A DNA stretch of 64,000 nucleotides, from positions 1-64,000 of the forward strand of contig NZ_LGHK01000001.1 of the NCBI RefSeq assembly GCF_001908235.1, given 5' to 3'. Each line of letters starts with the position of its first letter. Positions within the stretch are counted from its first letter, which is position 1. The position numbers and the translations under genes were made by a program. Positions 38,358 through 51,064 of the stretch are shown here, piece after piece. This DNA is from Bradyrhizobium sp. NAS96.2. GTDB lineage: Bacteria > Pseudomonadota > Alphaproteobacteria > Rhizobiales > Xanthobacteraceae. Below the pieces are notes generated by a model. It worked only from the letters and a program-made list of their open reading frames with translations, searched no databases and was not told where the DNA came from.

Positions 38358-39503
38358 TCAGCCCCAATCGAGCGCACCGCCGTTCTGATACTCGATGATG
38401 CGGGTCTCGAAGAAATTCTTCTCCTTCTTCAAGTCCATCGCCTCCGACATCCACGGGAATGGATTCTCCGCCTCCGGGAACACCGGCGTGAGGCCGATCT
38501 GCGCGCAGCGGCGGTTGGCAATGAAGTGCATGTACTGCTCGCACAATGCGGCGTTCAGCCCGAGGAAGCCTCGCGGCATCGTATCGCGGCCATAGGCGGC
38601 CTCGAGTTCGGCGGCCTCGCGGATCATGTTGCGAACCTCCTCCTGGAAAGCCGATGTCCACAGGTGCGGGTTCTCGCTCTTGATCTGGTTGATCACGTCG
38701 ATGCCAAAGTTCAGATGGATGCTCTCGTCGCGCAGGATGTATTGATACTGCTCCGCGATGCCGGCCATCTTGTTGCGGCGGCCGAACGAGAGGATCTGCG
38801 CAAATCCAGTGTAGAACCACATGCCCTCGAAGATCACGTAGAAGGCAACAAGGTCGCGCAGGAACGCCTGACCGGCCTGCGGTGTTCCGATCTTGAAATC
38901 GGGATCGTCGAGATGCTGGGTGTGCTTGATCGCCCACGCCGCCTTGTCGGTGATCGAGGGCACCTCGCGGTACATATTGAACAGCTCGCCCTCGTCGAGG
39001 CCGAGGCTTTCGACAATGTACTGAAAGGTGTGGGTGTGGACGGCCTCCTCGAAGGCCTGGCGCAGGAGATATTGCCGGCATTCCGGATTGGTGAGGTGGC
39101 GATAGATCGCCAGCACGATGTTGTTGGCGACCAGGCTTTCGGAGGCCGCAAAGAAGCCGAGATTGCGCTTGATGGCGCGACGCTCGTCCTCCGAGAGGCC
39201 ATCGCGTGATTTCCACAGCGCGATGTCGGCCTGCATCGAGACTTCGGTCGGCATCCAGTGATTGTTGCAGGCGGCGAGGTATTTCTCCCATGCCCATTTG
39301 TATTTCAGCGGCAGCAGCTGGTTGACGTCGGCGCGGCAGTTGATCATCCGCTTCTCGTCGACCGAGACGCGGCCGCCATGACGGTCGATCGTACCGAGGC
39401 CGGTTGCCTCGCTCAGAGCGGCGGGCGCCGCCGCGAAGGACTGCGGCATGAAGCGCGTGCGCTCCTGGCGGGCTGTGGTCGCAGTTTCTGAAAAGTCGAG
39501 CAT
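38358..39503 (-). CDS. nrdB: Ribonucleotide reductase small subunit NrdB, class Ic-like
   Basis: The 381-residue protein is a class I R2 subunit, which houses the dimetal cofactor that starts radical chemistry in NrdA. Metal ligands are E122 (in [11 protein letters not shown]), E153 and H156 (EEAVHTHTF), E225 (FEGMWFY), E259 and H262 (RDESIHLNF). The radical tyrosine, four residues after H156, is F160, and the first ligand is Glu rather than Asp. Both changes mark the Chlamydia-type class Ic enzymes that use Mn(IV)/Fe(III) instead of a tyrosyl radical. It starts 22 bases after the nrdA stop in one operon under a cobalamin riboswitch. A longer N-terminus of about 50 residues precedes the core. 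Confidence 0.9.
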   Translation of the reverse strand: MLDFSETATTARQERTRFMPQSFAAAPAALSEATGLGTIDRHGGRVSVDEKRMINCRADVNQLLPLKYKWAWEKYLAACNNHWMPTEVSMQADIALWKSRDGLSEDERRAIKRNLGFFAASESLVANNIVLAIYRHLTNPECRQYLLRQAFEEAVHTHTFQYIVESLGLDEGELFNMYREVPSITDKAAWAIKHTQHLDDPDFKIGTPQAGQAFLRDLVAFYVIFEGMWFYTGFAQILSFGRRNKMAGIAEQYQYILRDESIHLNFGIDVINQIKSENPHLWTSAFQEEVRNMIREAAELEAAYGRDTMPRGFLGLNAALCEQYMHFIANRRCAQIGLTPVFPEAENPFPWMSEAMDLKKEKNFFETRIIEYQNGGALDWG

Positions 39504-39525
39504 AATGTCCGTTCCTTTGTTTTGC

Positions 39526-42402
<2,877 letters not shown>

Positions 42403-42499
42403 CGTATAGACCCCGTGATGCTTGTTGGGGCCGGATGTCGAGAGGACGCTGCGTCATTCCGGCGGACAAGCGTCGCCGGCATGGCTGTGCAAGCGACCG

Positions 42500-42522
42500 C
42501 CGGGACACCCCGCCCGTGGACG
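42500..42522 (-). repeat. 23-nt element shared by both cobalamin riboswitches (nrd copy)
   Basis: On the minus strand the bases CGTCCACGGGCGGGGTGTCC then CGG follow the aptamer. The identical 23 bases occur at 45213-45235 before metE. It can fold as CCACGGG pairing with CCCGGCGG (one bulge), so it may be part of the expression platform. Confidence 0.6.
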
Positions 42523-42529
42523 TGTTTGG

Positions 42530-42700
42530 TGTCGCGGCAGGTCTCCTGGCTCGCAGGTCGCCGTTGCTCCCTTGTCTTCCCAATGCCTCGCGGCACCAGT
42601 GACTTAACAGGGCGAGAGCAACTCACTGCTTACAGTTGCGGGGGCAGCGCCGGATTTTTACGGATCGATCCGTAGTTCACCGGCTTCCCTCTTAGCCACC
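42530..42700 (-). promoter_or_regulatory. Cobalamin riboswitch controlling nrdAB
   Basis: The minus strand shows the conserved parts of the class I cobalamin aptamer in order: AGAGGGAAGCCGGTGAA, then GGCGCTGCCCCCGCAACTGT and AAGCAGTGAG, then a GTCACTGGTGCC box region, and finally GCGACCTGCGAGCCAGGAGA before CCTGCC. Adenosylcobalamin binding normally shuts off the downstream gene. NrdAB needs no B12, so repression when B12 is present (and a B12-dependent reductase can work) makes sense. The metE leader at 45040 carries a sister copy. About 100 bases separate the aptamer from the nrdA start. Confidence 0.9.
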
Positions 42701-43112
42701 AAATCTTGCGATATGGCGGACCGTGACGTCTATATCTGGTGCGATTTGGAGAGGAATGTCAACGACCGCAAGATCGCCTTTCCAAAATTTCTGCAAGCTT
42801 ATCCCAAGGCCCATGAGCGACTGGCGAGAAGCTTCAATGCGCTCCCCTTCTCATCCAGCCCAAACCTCGACCGGGTGATGCGGACGCTCTGCCCCGAACT
42901 TGTGTATCGGGCACAGGCCAGCAGCTCTTTCGAGCAATGGTGGTCTTTGATTACGAAAGGCGCCCTTACCGATCGTATGCAGGTCTAGTGCGGTCGCCCG
43001 ACGTTGTTCGGCCTTGGCATCAACAGCGCGATCAATCCCCTTCCGAATCGTACGTCGCTTTCATGGCGGAGCTCTGGTCTGTCATGCTGACAGCGGGTGA
43101 TTTCGGTCCAGG
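42701..43112. other. Gap upstream of the nrd riboswitch
   Basis: The nrdAB promoter must lie near 42700-42760 on the minus strand. A plus-strand frame of 91 codons at 42713-42988 (including DVYIWCDLERNVNDRKIAF and FEQWWSLITKGALTDRM) is open and has protein-like composition, but it has no ribosome site and no known family. I leave it uncalled. Confidence 0.35.
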
Positions 43113-43574
43113 TCATCTACCTCTCCGATGGCTTCGCACACCTCGAAGAGTCACAACCCGCTGAAACCACCCGACTTTAATTCCGGTCGCCCTCTTACAC
43201 TCCATCAGGCGTCTTCGGCTGACTATGCCCGGCGGAAACTGCGCGCCCGATTGAAGTTCCACTATGTCCCAGAGCACGCCTGGGGGCTGAACATAGTTGA
43301 GATCGAGATCAGCATTCTCGCCCGCCAATGCCTCGATAGACGCATCGACAGTTTCCCACACCTCGTCAAAACGTCGCAATGTCAACCACGCCTGCGTCAA
43401 TTGGATGCTCACAACCGAAAAGGCTCGCGCAAAATGGCGTGCGCCGTCCAAACCCTTCAGCCAGATCAAGTCAATTTCAACGACCCAAAACCTCAGTGTC
43501 GAGGTCTTAGTCAGCTTCTCGAAAGCTGACCTTCCTAGCATCGGACTTGGTCTGTAGATGCCCTTGCCGCCCAC
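43113..43574 (-). repeat. Repeat-derived reading frame opposite the glucanase tts box
   Basis: A minus-strand frame of 153 codons reads MGGKGIYRPSPMLGRSAFEK, then LRFWVVEIDLIWLKGLDG, RRFDEVWETVDASIEALAGE and a tail ending RSHRRGR. Its middle 70 codons match the decayed repeat after nopP. Its first codons are the complement of the tts box, so that part is unlikely to be true coding sequence. It may be a passenger repeat that moves with effector genes, or the end of an old gene. Function is unknown. Confidence 0.4.
43510..43537 (+). promoter_or_regulatory. tts box (TtsI-binding promoter element)
   Basis: The sequence GTCAGCTTCTCGAAAGCT then GACCTTCCTA matches the rhizobial tts consensus GTCAGNTTNTCGNAAGCT-N3-CNNCNTA at nearly every defined position. 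It lies 148-121 bases before the glucanase start. TtsI, itself switched on by flavonoids through NodD, activates type III secretion genes from such boxes. Confidence 0.9.
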
Positions 43575-43657
43575 GCCTGAGCTTGGTCACGAACCTAGGG
43601 TAGGCGCTGGGCCGATCGGAACGATGCTTTGTCGCTTATAAGAGCAAGGAGAGCCCT

Positions 43658-44455
43658 ATGGATTCCAATCGGATAAACGGTGCCCTCTCGCGCGGGTCCC
43701 AAACTTGGGACGTCAGCACACAGGAGAATCATGAATTATTTAGCCAGACTGTGAATCAAGTCAGGTCAGCGTCCGCCGCGCCTGTATCGGCAAAGACTCC
43801 GATTTGGAGTTCGAATGCTCCGTACGGGAACTTCTCACGCAATGGACACTCCTGGAACAACGACGTATGGGGCGCTGGCGCTGGGCCTCAGACGATTTCG
43901 GTGTATGAAGCCAACCGGTGGGGCGTGTGGTCGAACCAGCCTAATTCGAAAGGCATCAAGAGCTATCCGCACGAGTCGGTCGATATCGGCAAACCCCTCA
44001 GTTCAATCAACACTCTAAGCTCGAGCTTCAATCAGGTTGTTCCTGCTGGTGGCGCTTGGGACGTCGCCTACGATATCTGGGACAGCTCAAAACAGCAGGA
44101 GATTATGCTCTGGACAAACTACACCGGAAACCCAGACGGCAGCGGCAACGTAAAGCCGATTTCATATCACTATGACTCTTCCGGGGCGGCGATCCCGGTT
44201 TACCGCAATATCCATGCAGGCGGGGCGACTTGGAACGTGTTTGAAGGCTTCAATGGTCACAAAGTCATCTCACTCCTGCGCACTTCGAAGACCAACAGCG
44301 GGACAGTCGACATCAAGAGTATCCTGCAGTGGATCAAGTCGACGGGCTATTTCGGCGACATAAACGTCGGTAGCGTGCAATACGGCGTCGAGATCACCTC
44401 CTCTCCCGGGGGGATGAATTTCAATTTCAACAACTGGACCGTGACCTCGAAGTGA
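43658..44455 (+). CDS. gunA2: Type III-secreted GH12 endoglucanase (GunA2-like effector)
   Basis: The 265-residue protein is a glycoside hydrolase family 12 jelly-roll enzyme acting on beta-1,4-glucan or xyloglucan. The nucleophile Glu is in SSKQQEIMLWTNYTG and the acid/base Glu in VQYGVEITSSPGG. Trp-rich segments (SWNNDVWG, NRWGVWSNQP) and GGATWNVFEGFNGHKVISLL fit the sugar cleft. The N-terminus MDSNRINGALSRGSQTWDV is polar with no Sec signal, as expected for type III export, and the tts box upstream supports that route. ATG 43658 follows AAGGAGAGCCCT. It resembles the secreted GunA2 of soybean bradyrhizobia, thought to loosen plant cell walls. It appears complete. Confidence 0.9.
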   Translation: MDSNRINGALSRGSQTWDVSTQENHELFSQTVNQVRSASAAPVSAKTPIWSSNAPYGNFSRNGHSWNNDVWGAGAGPQTISVYEANRWGVWSNQPNSKGIKSYPHESVDIGKPLSSINTLSSSFNQVVPAGGAWDVAYDIWDSSKQQEIMLWTNYTGNPDGSGNVKPISYHYDSSGAAIPVYRNIHAGGATWNVFEGFNGHKVISLLRTSKTNSGTVDIKSILQWIKSTGYFGDINVGSVQYGVEITSSPGGMNFNFNNWTVTSK

Positions 44456-45039
44456 ATATCCGCCTCCTGGGACGTGAGATCTGAAGGGCACCAGCCGCAA
44501 ACGGCACGAACGCCATTTCGTGGAACATAAGCCTGCGCGGATGCTCTGCCTCATGGTCGACAGCGTTCCGAGCGCTTCGAGCCGAATTTCTAGTTCCGCT
44601 CGGAATAAGCTGCTCCGGCTTTCACACTGAAGAGCGAGAGGGCCGCCGGCGCCGGTAGGCGCTCCATCACGGCCTCCGACATCGGCAGGATAGGGCCCTC
44701 TCGCCTTTAAGACGCCTTTCTTCACGGCCGCTGAGTTTGAGGCCATCGGCTGCGCGATGGTCATTGGCCAGCGTCCGCGTTGGGTCGCCAGCAAGGCGCA
44801 ATCAGACGTTATTCCGCCATTTCGCGGATGACAACGCGCACATGGTTGTCGAAAGCATCCAGATGGGCGCAGAATTCTACGCAATCATTGAGTTGCCACT
44901 ACAAGTCACTCTATTCTCGTCCGTACAGAGCATCATTCCCGTCGGGATGCCGCAGCGACCATGATTTCTGAGGGTTGACGCAGTCCCTCCCTTGCAGGTA
45001 ATCGAAACCGTTGAGGTTCTCCAGATCCAGATTGACCTG
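44456..45039. other. Gap between the glucanase gene and the metE leader
   Basis: No gene is recognised; long antisense frames that reach into the glucanase gene are shadows. The metE promoter should lie in the last 100 bases, but I could not place it with confidence. Confidence 0.4.
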
Positions 45040-45205
45040 GAGCTAAGAGGGAAGCCGGTGCGCAGGTTCTTCGGAACGATGCAATGCCGGCGCTGCCCCC
45101 GCAACTGTAAGCGGCGAGCCATCGTCCATTTCAGCCACTGAAGCGCAAGCTTCGGGAAGGCCGGACGATAGCTAGGACCCGCGAGCCAGGAGACCTGCCT
45201 CGGCA
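45040..45205 (+). promoter_or_regulatory. Cobalamin riboswitch controlling metE
   Basis: Conserved aptamer parts are in order: AAGAGGGAAGCCGGTGCG, then GCCGGCGCTGCCCCCGCAAC and TGTAAGCGGCGAGCC, then CAGCCACTGAAGCGC (the B12 box), and GACCCGCGAGCCAGGAGACC before TGCC. It precedes metE by about 120 bases. Cobalamin binding should repress MetE when the B12-dependent MetH can be used. It resembles the nrd leader closely, including the segment after the aptamer. Confidence 0.92.
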
Positions 45206-45212
45206 ACATAAA

Positions 45213-45235
45213 CGTCCACGGGCGGGGTGTCCCGG
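45213..45235 (+). repeat. 23-nt element shared by both cobalamin riboswitches (met copy)
   Basis: The 23 bases CGTCCACGGGCGGGGTGTCC then CGG are identical to the minus strand at 42522-42500. They sit about ten bases after the aptamer in both leaders. CCACGGG and CCCGGTGG can pair, giving a possible switching hairpin without a T-run. Confidence 0.6.
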
Positions 45236-45327
45236 TGGTGCGGTTGCGACCCGCTCGCCCCTCAACGCGCCTTGCGGAGTCCAGACGTGTCACTACGGCC
45301 TTTGCCCCCAACTTTGGGGTTAAGCCA

Positions 45328-47679
45328 ATGTCCTCTACTTCTATCTCCTCACTTGCGGTCGCAACTCTTGGTACGCCGCGCATCGGTCCACGCCGCGAGC
45401 TCAAGCTTGCGCTCGAAAGCTTCTGGTCCGGCACATCGGACGAGAAGGCATTGATCGAAGCCGGGATCGGATTGCGTACCGCCAACTGGGCGCGGCAGAA
45501 AAAGCTCGGCGTCTCGGTGATCCCGTCGAACGATTTCTCGTTCTACGACCAGGTGCTCGACACCTCGGTGATGGTTGGTGCGATCCCCGCTATCTATGGC
45601 TGGACCAGCGGCCCAATACCGCTTGCGACCTATTTTGCGATGGCGCGCGGCAGCCAGGGTGATGTCCAAGGCAACCCGCACGATGCGTCCCGCGGCAACG
45701 CCCATCATGGCCAAAGCCTGCCGGCGCAAGAAATGACCAAGTGGTTCGACACCAACTACCACTATATGGTTCCGGAACTTGCGAAGGATCAGCAATTCCG
45801 CCTCATCTCGCGCAAGCCGATCGAGGAATACGAGGAAGCCAAGGCGCTGGGCTACCAGACCCGACCCGTGCTGGTCGGTCCGGTCACCTTCCTCAAGCTC
45901 GCCAAGAGCAAGGATGCCGGCTTCGAGCCGCTGTCGCTGCTGGACCGGCTGCTGCCGGTCTATGTCGAGGTGCTGCGGGAGCTTGCCAGCCGCGGCGCAG
46001 AATGGGTTCAAATTGACGAGCCCTGTCTGGTGCTGGATCTCGACGAGGCGGCTCATGACGCGCTGGGGCGTGCCTATGCCGAAATCGCCAGGGCAGTGCC
46101 GCACATCAAGATCATGCTGGCGAGCTATTTCGGCGGCCTCGGCCAGAACCGCGACACGGCGTTCGCGCTTCCAGTGGCCGGTCTGCATTTCGACTTGGTG
46201 CGCGCGCCCGAGCAGCTCGACGACCTCGCCCGCCTGCCCGCCGACCGCGTCGTCTCGCTCGGTGTGCTCGACGGCCGCAACGTCTGGCGCGCCGATCTGA
46301 GCAGAATCCTCGACCGGCTTGAGCCAGTCGTCGCAAAGCTCGGCAACGACCGCGTGCAGATCGCACCCTCCTGCTCGCTGCTGCATGTGCCGATCGATCT
46401 CGCCCTGGAAGCCAAGCTCGACGCCGAGGTGAAGAGCTGGCTGGCCTTCTCCATGCAGAAGATCGAAGAGCTGGCCGCGCTCGGCACGTCACTTGCAAGC
46501 GGGCGCAGGTCGATCACAAAGTACTTAAAGGCATCCGACGCTGCCGCGCTAGCGCGCAAGACCTCGCCGCGCATTCACGACGCGAAGGTGGCAAGCCGTA
46601 TCGCCGGGATCGACGAGGCAATGCGTCGGCGCGCCAGTCGGTTCGAGAAACGAACCGAAGTGCAGCATGCGCGCTTCAACCTGCCAGCTTTCCCCACGAC
46701 GACGATCGGCTCCTTCCCGCAGACCCAGGAAATCAGGAAGGCGCGCGCCTCGCATGCCAAGGGAGACCTGAGTGATACGGCCTACAAGACCTTCCTGCAA
46801 AACCAGACGGCACGCACCGTGCGCTGGCAGGAAAGCATCGGCCTCGATGTGCTCGTCCATGGCGAGTTCGAGCGCAACGACATGGTGCAGTACTTCGGTG
46901 AGCAGCTCTTAGGATTCGTCTTCACCGAGAACGCCTGGGTGCAGTCCTACGGCTCGCGCTATGTCAGGCCGCCGATCCTGTTCGGCGACGTGTCCCGTCC
47001 GAAGCCGATGACCGTCGAATGGTGGCAGTATGCGCAGTCGCTCACCACAAAGCCGGTAAAGGCGATGCTGACCGGCCCGGTCACCATCCTGAATTGGTCC
47101 TTCGTCCGCGACGACATTCCGCGCAGCCAAGCCTGCCGCCAGATCGCGCTCGCCATCCGCGACGAGGTTACAGATCTCGAAGGCGCCGGCGCTGGCATGA
47201 TCCAGATCGACGAGGCCGCCTTGCGCGAAGGCCTGCCGCTGCGGCGCTCGGAGTGGGCAACCTATCTCGACTGGGCGGTAGAATGCTTCCGCATCTGCTC
47301 GTCGGGCGTCCGGGACGAGACCCAGATCCACACCCATATGTGCTACTCCGAATTCAACGACATCATCGACGCGATCGGCACGATGGATGCCGACGTGATC
47401 TCGATCGAGACATCGCGATCGAAGATGGAGTTGCTGGACGCATTCCGGAACTACCGCTATCCGAACGAGATCGGACCCGGCGTCTACGACATCCACTCGC
47501 CGCGTGTGCCTGAGGTCACCGAGATGACGGAGCTGCTCAAGCTGGCGCGGCAGCGCCTGTCCGACGACCAGCTCTGGGTCAATCCGGATTGCGGCCTGAA
47601 AACTCGCAAATGGGACGAGGTCCGTCCGGCACTCGTCAACATGGTGGCGGCCGCGCGCGAGCTGCGGGCAGCAGGCTGA
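45328..47679 (+). CDS. metE: Cobalamin-independent methionine synthase MetE
   Basis: The 783-residue protein is full-length MetE, which moves a methyl group from 5-methyltetrahydrofolate (triglutamate) to homocysteine. The N-terminal barrel covers about residues 10-400 ([19 protein letters not shown]). The catalytic C-terminal barrel starts near [20 protein letters not shown]. Zinc ligands are in [11 protein letters not shown] (His and Cys) and [15 protein letters not shown] (Cys). Substrate-binding [12 protein letters not shown] and [15 protein letters not shown] are also present. ATG 45328 is the first Met consistent with the family start. The cobalamin riboswitch upstream sets its control. 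The stop overlaps the next small gene. Confidence 0.95.
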   Translation: MSSTSISSLAVATLGTPRIGPRRELKLALESFWSGTSDEKALIEAGIGLRTANWARQKKLGVSVIPSNDFSFYDQVLDTSVMVGAIPAIYGWTSGPIPLATYFAMARGSQGDVQGNPHDASRGNAHHGQSLPAQEMTKWFDTNYHYMVPELAKDQQFRLISRKPIEEYEEAKALGYQTRPVLVGPVTFLKLAKSKDAGFEPLSLLDRLLPVYVEVLRELASRGAEWVQIDEPCLVLDLDEAAHDALGRAYAEIARAVPHIKIMLASYFGGLGQNRDTAFALPVAGLHFDLVRAPEQLDDLARLPADRVVSLGVLDGRNVWRADLSRILDRLEPVVAKLGNDRVQIAPSCSLLHVPIDLALEAKLDAEVKSWLAFSMQKIEELAALGTSLASGRRSITKYLKASDAAALARKTSPRIHDAKVASRIAGIDEAMRRRASRFEKRTEVQHARFNLPAFPTTTIGSFPQTQEIRKARASHAKGDLSDTAYKTFLQNQTARTVRWQESIGLDVLVHGEFERNDMVQYFGEQLLGFVFTENAWVQSYGSRYVRPPILFGDVSRPKPMTVEWWQYAQSLTTKPVKAMLTGPVTILNWSFVRDDIPRSQACRQIALAIRDEVTDLEGAGAGMIQIDEAALREGLPLRRSEWATYLDWAVECFRICSSGVRDETQIHTHMCYSEFNDIIDAIGTMDADVISIETSRSKMELLDAFRNYRYPNEIGPGVYDIHSPRVPEVTEMTELLKLARQRLSDDQLWVNPDCGLKTRKWDEVRPALVNMVAAARELRAAG

Positions 47680-47894
47680 TGTCAGGGAGCCTGCCGATGC
47701 AATTCTGGATCAAATGCACCCGCTACGGCAAAGCGGAATCCTACTATGTCAACATCTCGCTCGTTAGCGGCATGTCGCGCGAGCGCGACAAGACGATCCT
47801 GGAATTCGTCGGCGCTCAAACCATCGTGGTGAACGAGACGCCAGAACAGATTCTGGCGCTTCACCTCGGTACGTCTGCCGGACAACGCATCTGA
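47679..47894 (+). CDS. Small protein cotranslated with metE (71 aa)
   Basis: ATG 47679 overlaps the metE stop (TGATG), so translation is coupled. The product reads [20 protein letters not shown], then [20 protein letters not shown] and [16 protein letters not shown]. An internal Met (MQFW) is a possible alternative start. It is a beta-rich small domain in the style of an accessory or quality-control protein. I do not recognise a named family. Its position in the B12-repressed transcript suggests a link to methionine synthesis, but this is inference. Confidence 0.6.
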   Translation: MSGSLPMQFWIKCTRYGKAESYYVNISLVSGMSRERDKTILEFVGAQTIVVNETPEQILALHLGTSAGQRI

Positions 47895-47945
47895 CTCGCA
47901 GGGCTGGAGCATGATCGTCTGAGGCTGATTCGATTGGGTATTCCC

Positions 47946-47966
47946 GAATCAGGTGGGTTCTGATTC
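47946..47966 (+). repeat. Inverted repeat after the metE operon
   Basis: GAATCAG and CTGATTC flank a seven-base loop, a perfect 7-bp stem 51 bases after the last stop. There is no T-run, so it may be a Rho-independent terminator of weak type, an mRNA 3' stabiliser, or part of a dispersed repeat. Confidence 0.35.
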
Positions 47967-48470
47967 AAGGTGCTGACCGGACTGGAGGCCAGCATCCCGT
48001 GGGGCGAGCCTATTCGCTCCATTTGCACAAGAGGGGCGTTGCTGCCCGCGCCAAGCCAGTGCGGTGGTCCTTCGCGCCGCATGCGTGATCCTCGAACAGC
48101 TGACGCGAATCAACGCCGCGGCGAGCAGCGCATCGCGCCTTCAAGTCCGTGGTCCGGCGGTCGGAGGCCGGCGATACGCCGCATGCGGCCAACCAACATA
48201 GGCGGACACCCATCGGAAATAGGTTTGCGTTTGGCAGCGCATGGCGAAGAGTTTTCCGCATATTTTTGCGCCACCAGGCTTTTGGCTTAAGGGCCGGCTA
48301 CAAGATTCGGTAGATGGCTAAAGCCAAATTGAGGCCCTAGGATCCGGCCGCGTTCCCCGCCTGTCATCATATCATCGACGAACGGAAGTGAACGCAAGCG
48401 CACGTGAAGCGGCGGCCCGCAACGCCCACCCGTCAGCTTCCGTCTTTCCATCGCTTAGTGGGGTAACATC
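47967..48470. other. Gap between metE and the gibberellin operon
   Basis: No gene is recognised. I specifically looked for a CYP115 gene or fragment, which precedes CYP112 in some gibberellin operons, and saw no P450 motif. The operon promoter must lie here; no -24/-12 element or NifA site was found. Confidence 0.4.
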
Positions 48471-49673
48471 ATGTCCGAACAACTCTTGCCGACGCTGCCG
48501 ATGTGGCGCGTCGATCACATTGAGCCGTCGCACGAGATGTTGGCACTACGCGCCAAGGGGCCGATCCAGCGCGTGCGCTTCCCATCGGGGCACGAAGGCT
48601 GGTGGGTGACAGGCTACGACGAGGCCAAGGCGGCGCTGTCGGACGCAGCGTTCCGGCCCGCGGGAATGCCGCCGGCGGCATTCACCCCGGATTCGGTGAT
48701 TCTCGGTTCGCAGGGGTGGCTGGTCTCGCACGAGGGAGGCGAGCATGCCCGGTTACGCACGATCGTGGCGCCGGCCTTCAGTGACGGCAGGGTGAAGCTG
48801 CTTGGGCAGAAGGTTGAGGCGATCGCCGCGCAGCTGTTCGAGACGCTGGCGGCCCAGTCCCAGCCAGCCGACCTGCGGCGTCACCTCTCCTTTCCGCTTC
48901 CGACCATGGTCATCAGCGCGCTGATGGGCGTGCTCTACGAGGATCACGCCTTTTTCGCCGAGCTGTCCGACGAAGTGATGACGCACCAGCATCAAAGCGG
49001 CCCGCGCAGCGCGTCGCGCCAGGCCTGGGAAGAACTGCGCGCCTACATTCGCGGCAAGATGCGGGACAAGCGCCAGAATCCGGGCGACAACCTGCTGACG
49101 GATCTGCTCACGGCGGTAGACCAGGGCAAGGCAACCGAGGAAGAGGCGATCGGCTTGGCGGCGGGCATGCTGGTGGCAGGGCACGAGAGCACCGGCGCGC
49201 AAATCGAATTCGGCCTGCTGGCTATGTTCCGCCATCCGCAACAGCGCAAACGCCTGGTCGGCGATCCATCCCTGGTGGACAAGGCGGTGGAGGAAATCCT
49301 GCGCATGTACCCGCCGGGCGCCGGCTGGGACGGCATCATGCGCTATCCGAGGACCGACGTGACCATCGCGGGCATGCATATTCCCGCGGAGAGCAAGGTG
49401 CTGGTCGGCCTGCCGGCGACGTCGTTTGATCCACGCCATTTCGACGCCCCGGCAAACTTCGACATCGGACGCGAGGAAAATCCGCACCTGGCGTTCTCTT
49501 ACGGACCGCACCACTGCATCGGCGCAGCGCTGGCGAGGCTCGAGCTCAAGGTAGTGTTCGGTTCGATCTTCCAACGTTTTCCTGCACTGCGCCTAGCCGT
49601 GGCGCCCGAAGAACTGAAGTTGCGCAAGGAGATCATCACTGGTGGGTTCGAGGCGTTTCCGGTGATCTGGTGA
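48471..49673 (+). CDS. cyp112: Cytochrome P450 CYP112 (gibberellin biosynthesis)
   Basis: This 400-residue soluble P450 is the first gene of the gibberellin operon. The I-helix motif is [15 protein letters not shown], the ExxR motif is in [11 protein letters not shown], and the heme-Cys loop is [18 protein letters not shown]. In the bacterial gibberellin route, CYP112 is the GA 20-oxidase that converts GA12 to GA9. The order CYP112-CYP114-ferredoxin-SDR-CYP117-GGPS-CPS-KS found here is that of soybean bradyrhizobia. The region is richer in G+C than its surroundings, consistent with transfer as a block. ATG 48471 is chosen because the protein starts as expected; the ribosome site is weak. Confidence 0.92.
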   Translation: MSEQLLPTLPMWRVDHIEPSHEMLALRAKGPIQRVRFPSGHEGWWVTGYDEAKAALSDAAFRPAGMPPAAFTPDSVILGSQGWLVSHEGGEHARLRTIVAPAFSDGRVKLLGQKVEAIAAQLFETLAAQSQPADLRRHLSFPLPTMVISALMGVLYEDHAFFAELSDEVMTHQHQSGPRSASRQAWEELRAYIRGKMRDKRQNPGDNLLTDLLTAVDQGKATEEEAIGLAAGMLVAGHESTGAQIEFGLLAMFRHPQQRKRLVGDPSLVDKAVEEILRMYPPGAGWDGIMRYPRTDVTIAGMHIPAESKVLVGLPATSFDPRHFDAPANFDIGREENPHLAFSYGPHHCIGAALARLELKVVFGSIFQRFPALRLAVAPEELKLRKEIITGGFEAFPVIW

Positions 49674-49773
49674 TGCGCAGACGCCGCCGGGGATCGCAAT
49701 CTTCTCTGCAATTTGCCGGTGCGCGCTCCCGTCAGATCAGCCAGCCAACAGGAAACCAACACAGGTAACCAAG

Positions 49774-51063
49774 ATGGACATGCAAGAAACCACGGCAGCA
49801 TGCCGGGACGCCTTCGCCGAACTGGCGTCACCAGCGTGCATCCACGACCCGTATCCGTTCATGCGCTGGTTGCGCGAGCACGATCCGGTGCATCGGGCGG
49901 CATCGGGCCTTTTTCTGTTGAGCCGCCATGCCGACATCTACTGGGCCCTCATGGCCACGGGCGATGCGTTTCGGGGACCGGCGCCGGGCGAACTGGCGCG
50001 CTATTTCCCACGTGTGCCGACCAGCCTGTCGCTCAAGCTGATGGCGTCCACGCTAGCGATGAAGGACCCACCGACGCATACGCGTCTGCGCCGGCTGATC
50101 TCGCGTGATTTCACCATGGGCCAAATCGACAAGCTGCGGCCGAGCATCGCGCGCATCGTCGCAGCGCGCCTGGACAGCATGACTCCCGCGCTGGAGCGCG
50201 GGGAGGCGGTGGACCTGCATCGGGAATTCGCCCTAGCCTTGTCCATGCTGGTCTTCGCCGAACTGTTCGGCATGCCGCAGGACGACATCTTCGGGCTCGC
50301 CGCCGGCATCCGCACCATTCTGGAAGGCCTGAACCCGCAGGCCAGCGATCACCAGCTCGCCGCGGCGGACGCGGCCAGCGCCAGGGTGCAGGCCTACTTC
50401 GGCGGCCTCATACAGCGCAAGCGTACCGATCCCCGCCACGACATCGTGTCGACGCTTGTCGGCGCACACGACGACGATGCCGACACGCTCTCGGATGCGG
50501 AGTTGATCAGCATGCTGTGGGGCATGCTGCTCGGCGGCTTCGCCACCACCGCTGCGACCATCGACCATGCGGTCCTGGCCATATTGGCTTATCCCGAACA
50601 GCGGCACTGGCTGCAGGGAGATGCCGTGGGGGTGAAGGCATTCGTCGAAGAAGTCCTGCGCTGCGACGCGCCCGCCATGTTCAGCGCCACTCCGCGTATC
50701 GCCCAGCACGACATCGAACTGGGCGGCGTGGTGATCCCGAAGAACGCGGACGTGCGCCTGCTGATCGCGGCCGGTAATCGCGACCCGGACGCCTTCGCCG
50801 ATCCCGACCGCTTCGATCCCGCGCGGTTCTACGGCACCAGTCCTGGCATGTCGACCGACGGGAAGATCATGCTGAGCTTCGGCCACGGCATCCACTTCTG
50901 CCTCGGTGCGCAACTGGCCCGGGTGGAGTTGGCCGAGAGCCTGCCGCCGATCCAGGCGCGCTTCCCCACGCTGGCATTGGCCGAGCAGCCGACCCGGGAG
51001 CCCTCCGCGTTCCTTCGGACGTTCCGTGCGCTGCCGGTGCGGCTGCACGCGCAGGGGGGCTGA
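49774..51063 (+). CDS. cyp114: Cytochrome P450 CYP114 (gibberellin biosynthesis)
   Basis: The 429-residue P450 has I-helix [16 protein letters not shown], ExxR motif [11 protein letters not shown] and heme loop [15 protein letters not shown]. The I-helix lacks the common acidic residue before Thr, a feature often tied to unusual chemistry. In characterised operons CYP114, helped by the adjacent ferredoxin, turns ent-kaurenoic acid into GA12-aldehyde by ring contraction. ATG 49774 lies 100 bases after CYP112, and the ferredoxin gene starts one base after its stop. A start slightly upstream is less likely. The enzyme looks complete. Confidence 0.92.
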   Translation: MDMQETTAACRDAFAELASPACIHDPYPFMRWLREHDPVHRAASGLFLLSRHADIYWALMATGDAFRGPAPGELARYFPRVPTSLSLKLMASTLAMKDPPTHTRLRRLISRDFTMGQIDKLRPSIARIVAARLDSMTPALERGEAVDLHREFALALSMLVFAELFGMPQDDIFGLAAGIRTILEGLNPQASDHQLAAADAASARVQAYFGGLIQRKRTDPRHDIVSTLVGAHDDDADTLSDAELISMLWGMLLGGFATTAATIDHAVLAILAYPEQRHWLQGDAVGVKAFVEEVLRCDAPAMFSATPRIAQHDIELGGVVIPKNADVRLLIAAGNRDPDAFADPDRFDPARFYGTSPGMSTDGKIMLSFGHGIHFCLGAQLARVELAESLPPIQARFPTLALAEQPTREPSAFLRTFRALPVRLHAQGG

Positions 51064-51064
51064 G

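Noticed and set aside
43113-43574. 153-codon minus frame as a genuine gene
   Set aside because: Its start is the complement of the tts box and its middle is a repeat found broken after nopP; kept only as a repeat-derived feature.
45349-46386. Long antisense open frame of 345 codons inside metE
   Set aside because: It mirrors metE codons in a G+C-rich gene; metE has all catalytic residues, so the antisense frame is a shadow. The same holds for frames opposite nrdA, nrdB and the P450 genes.
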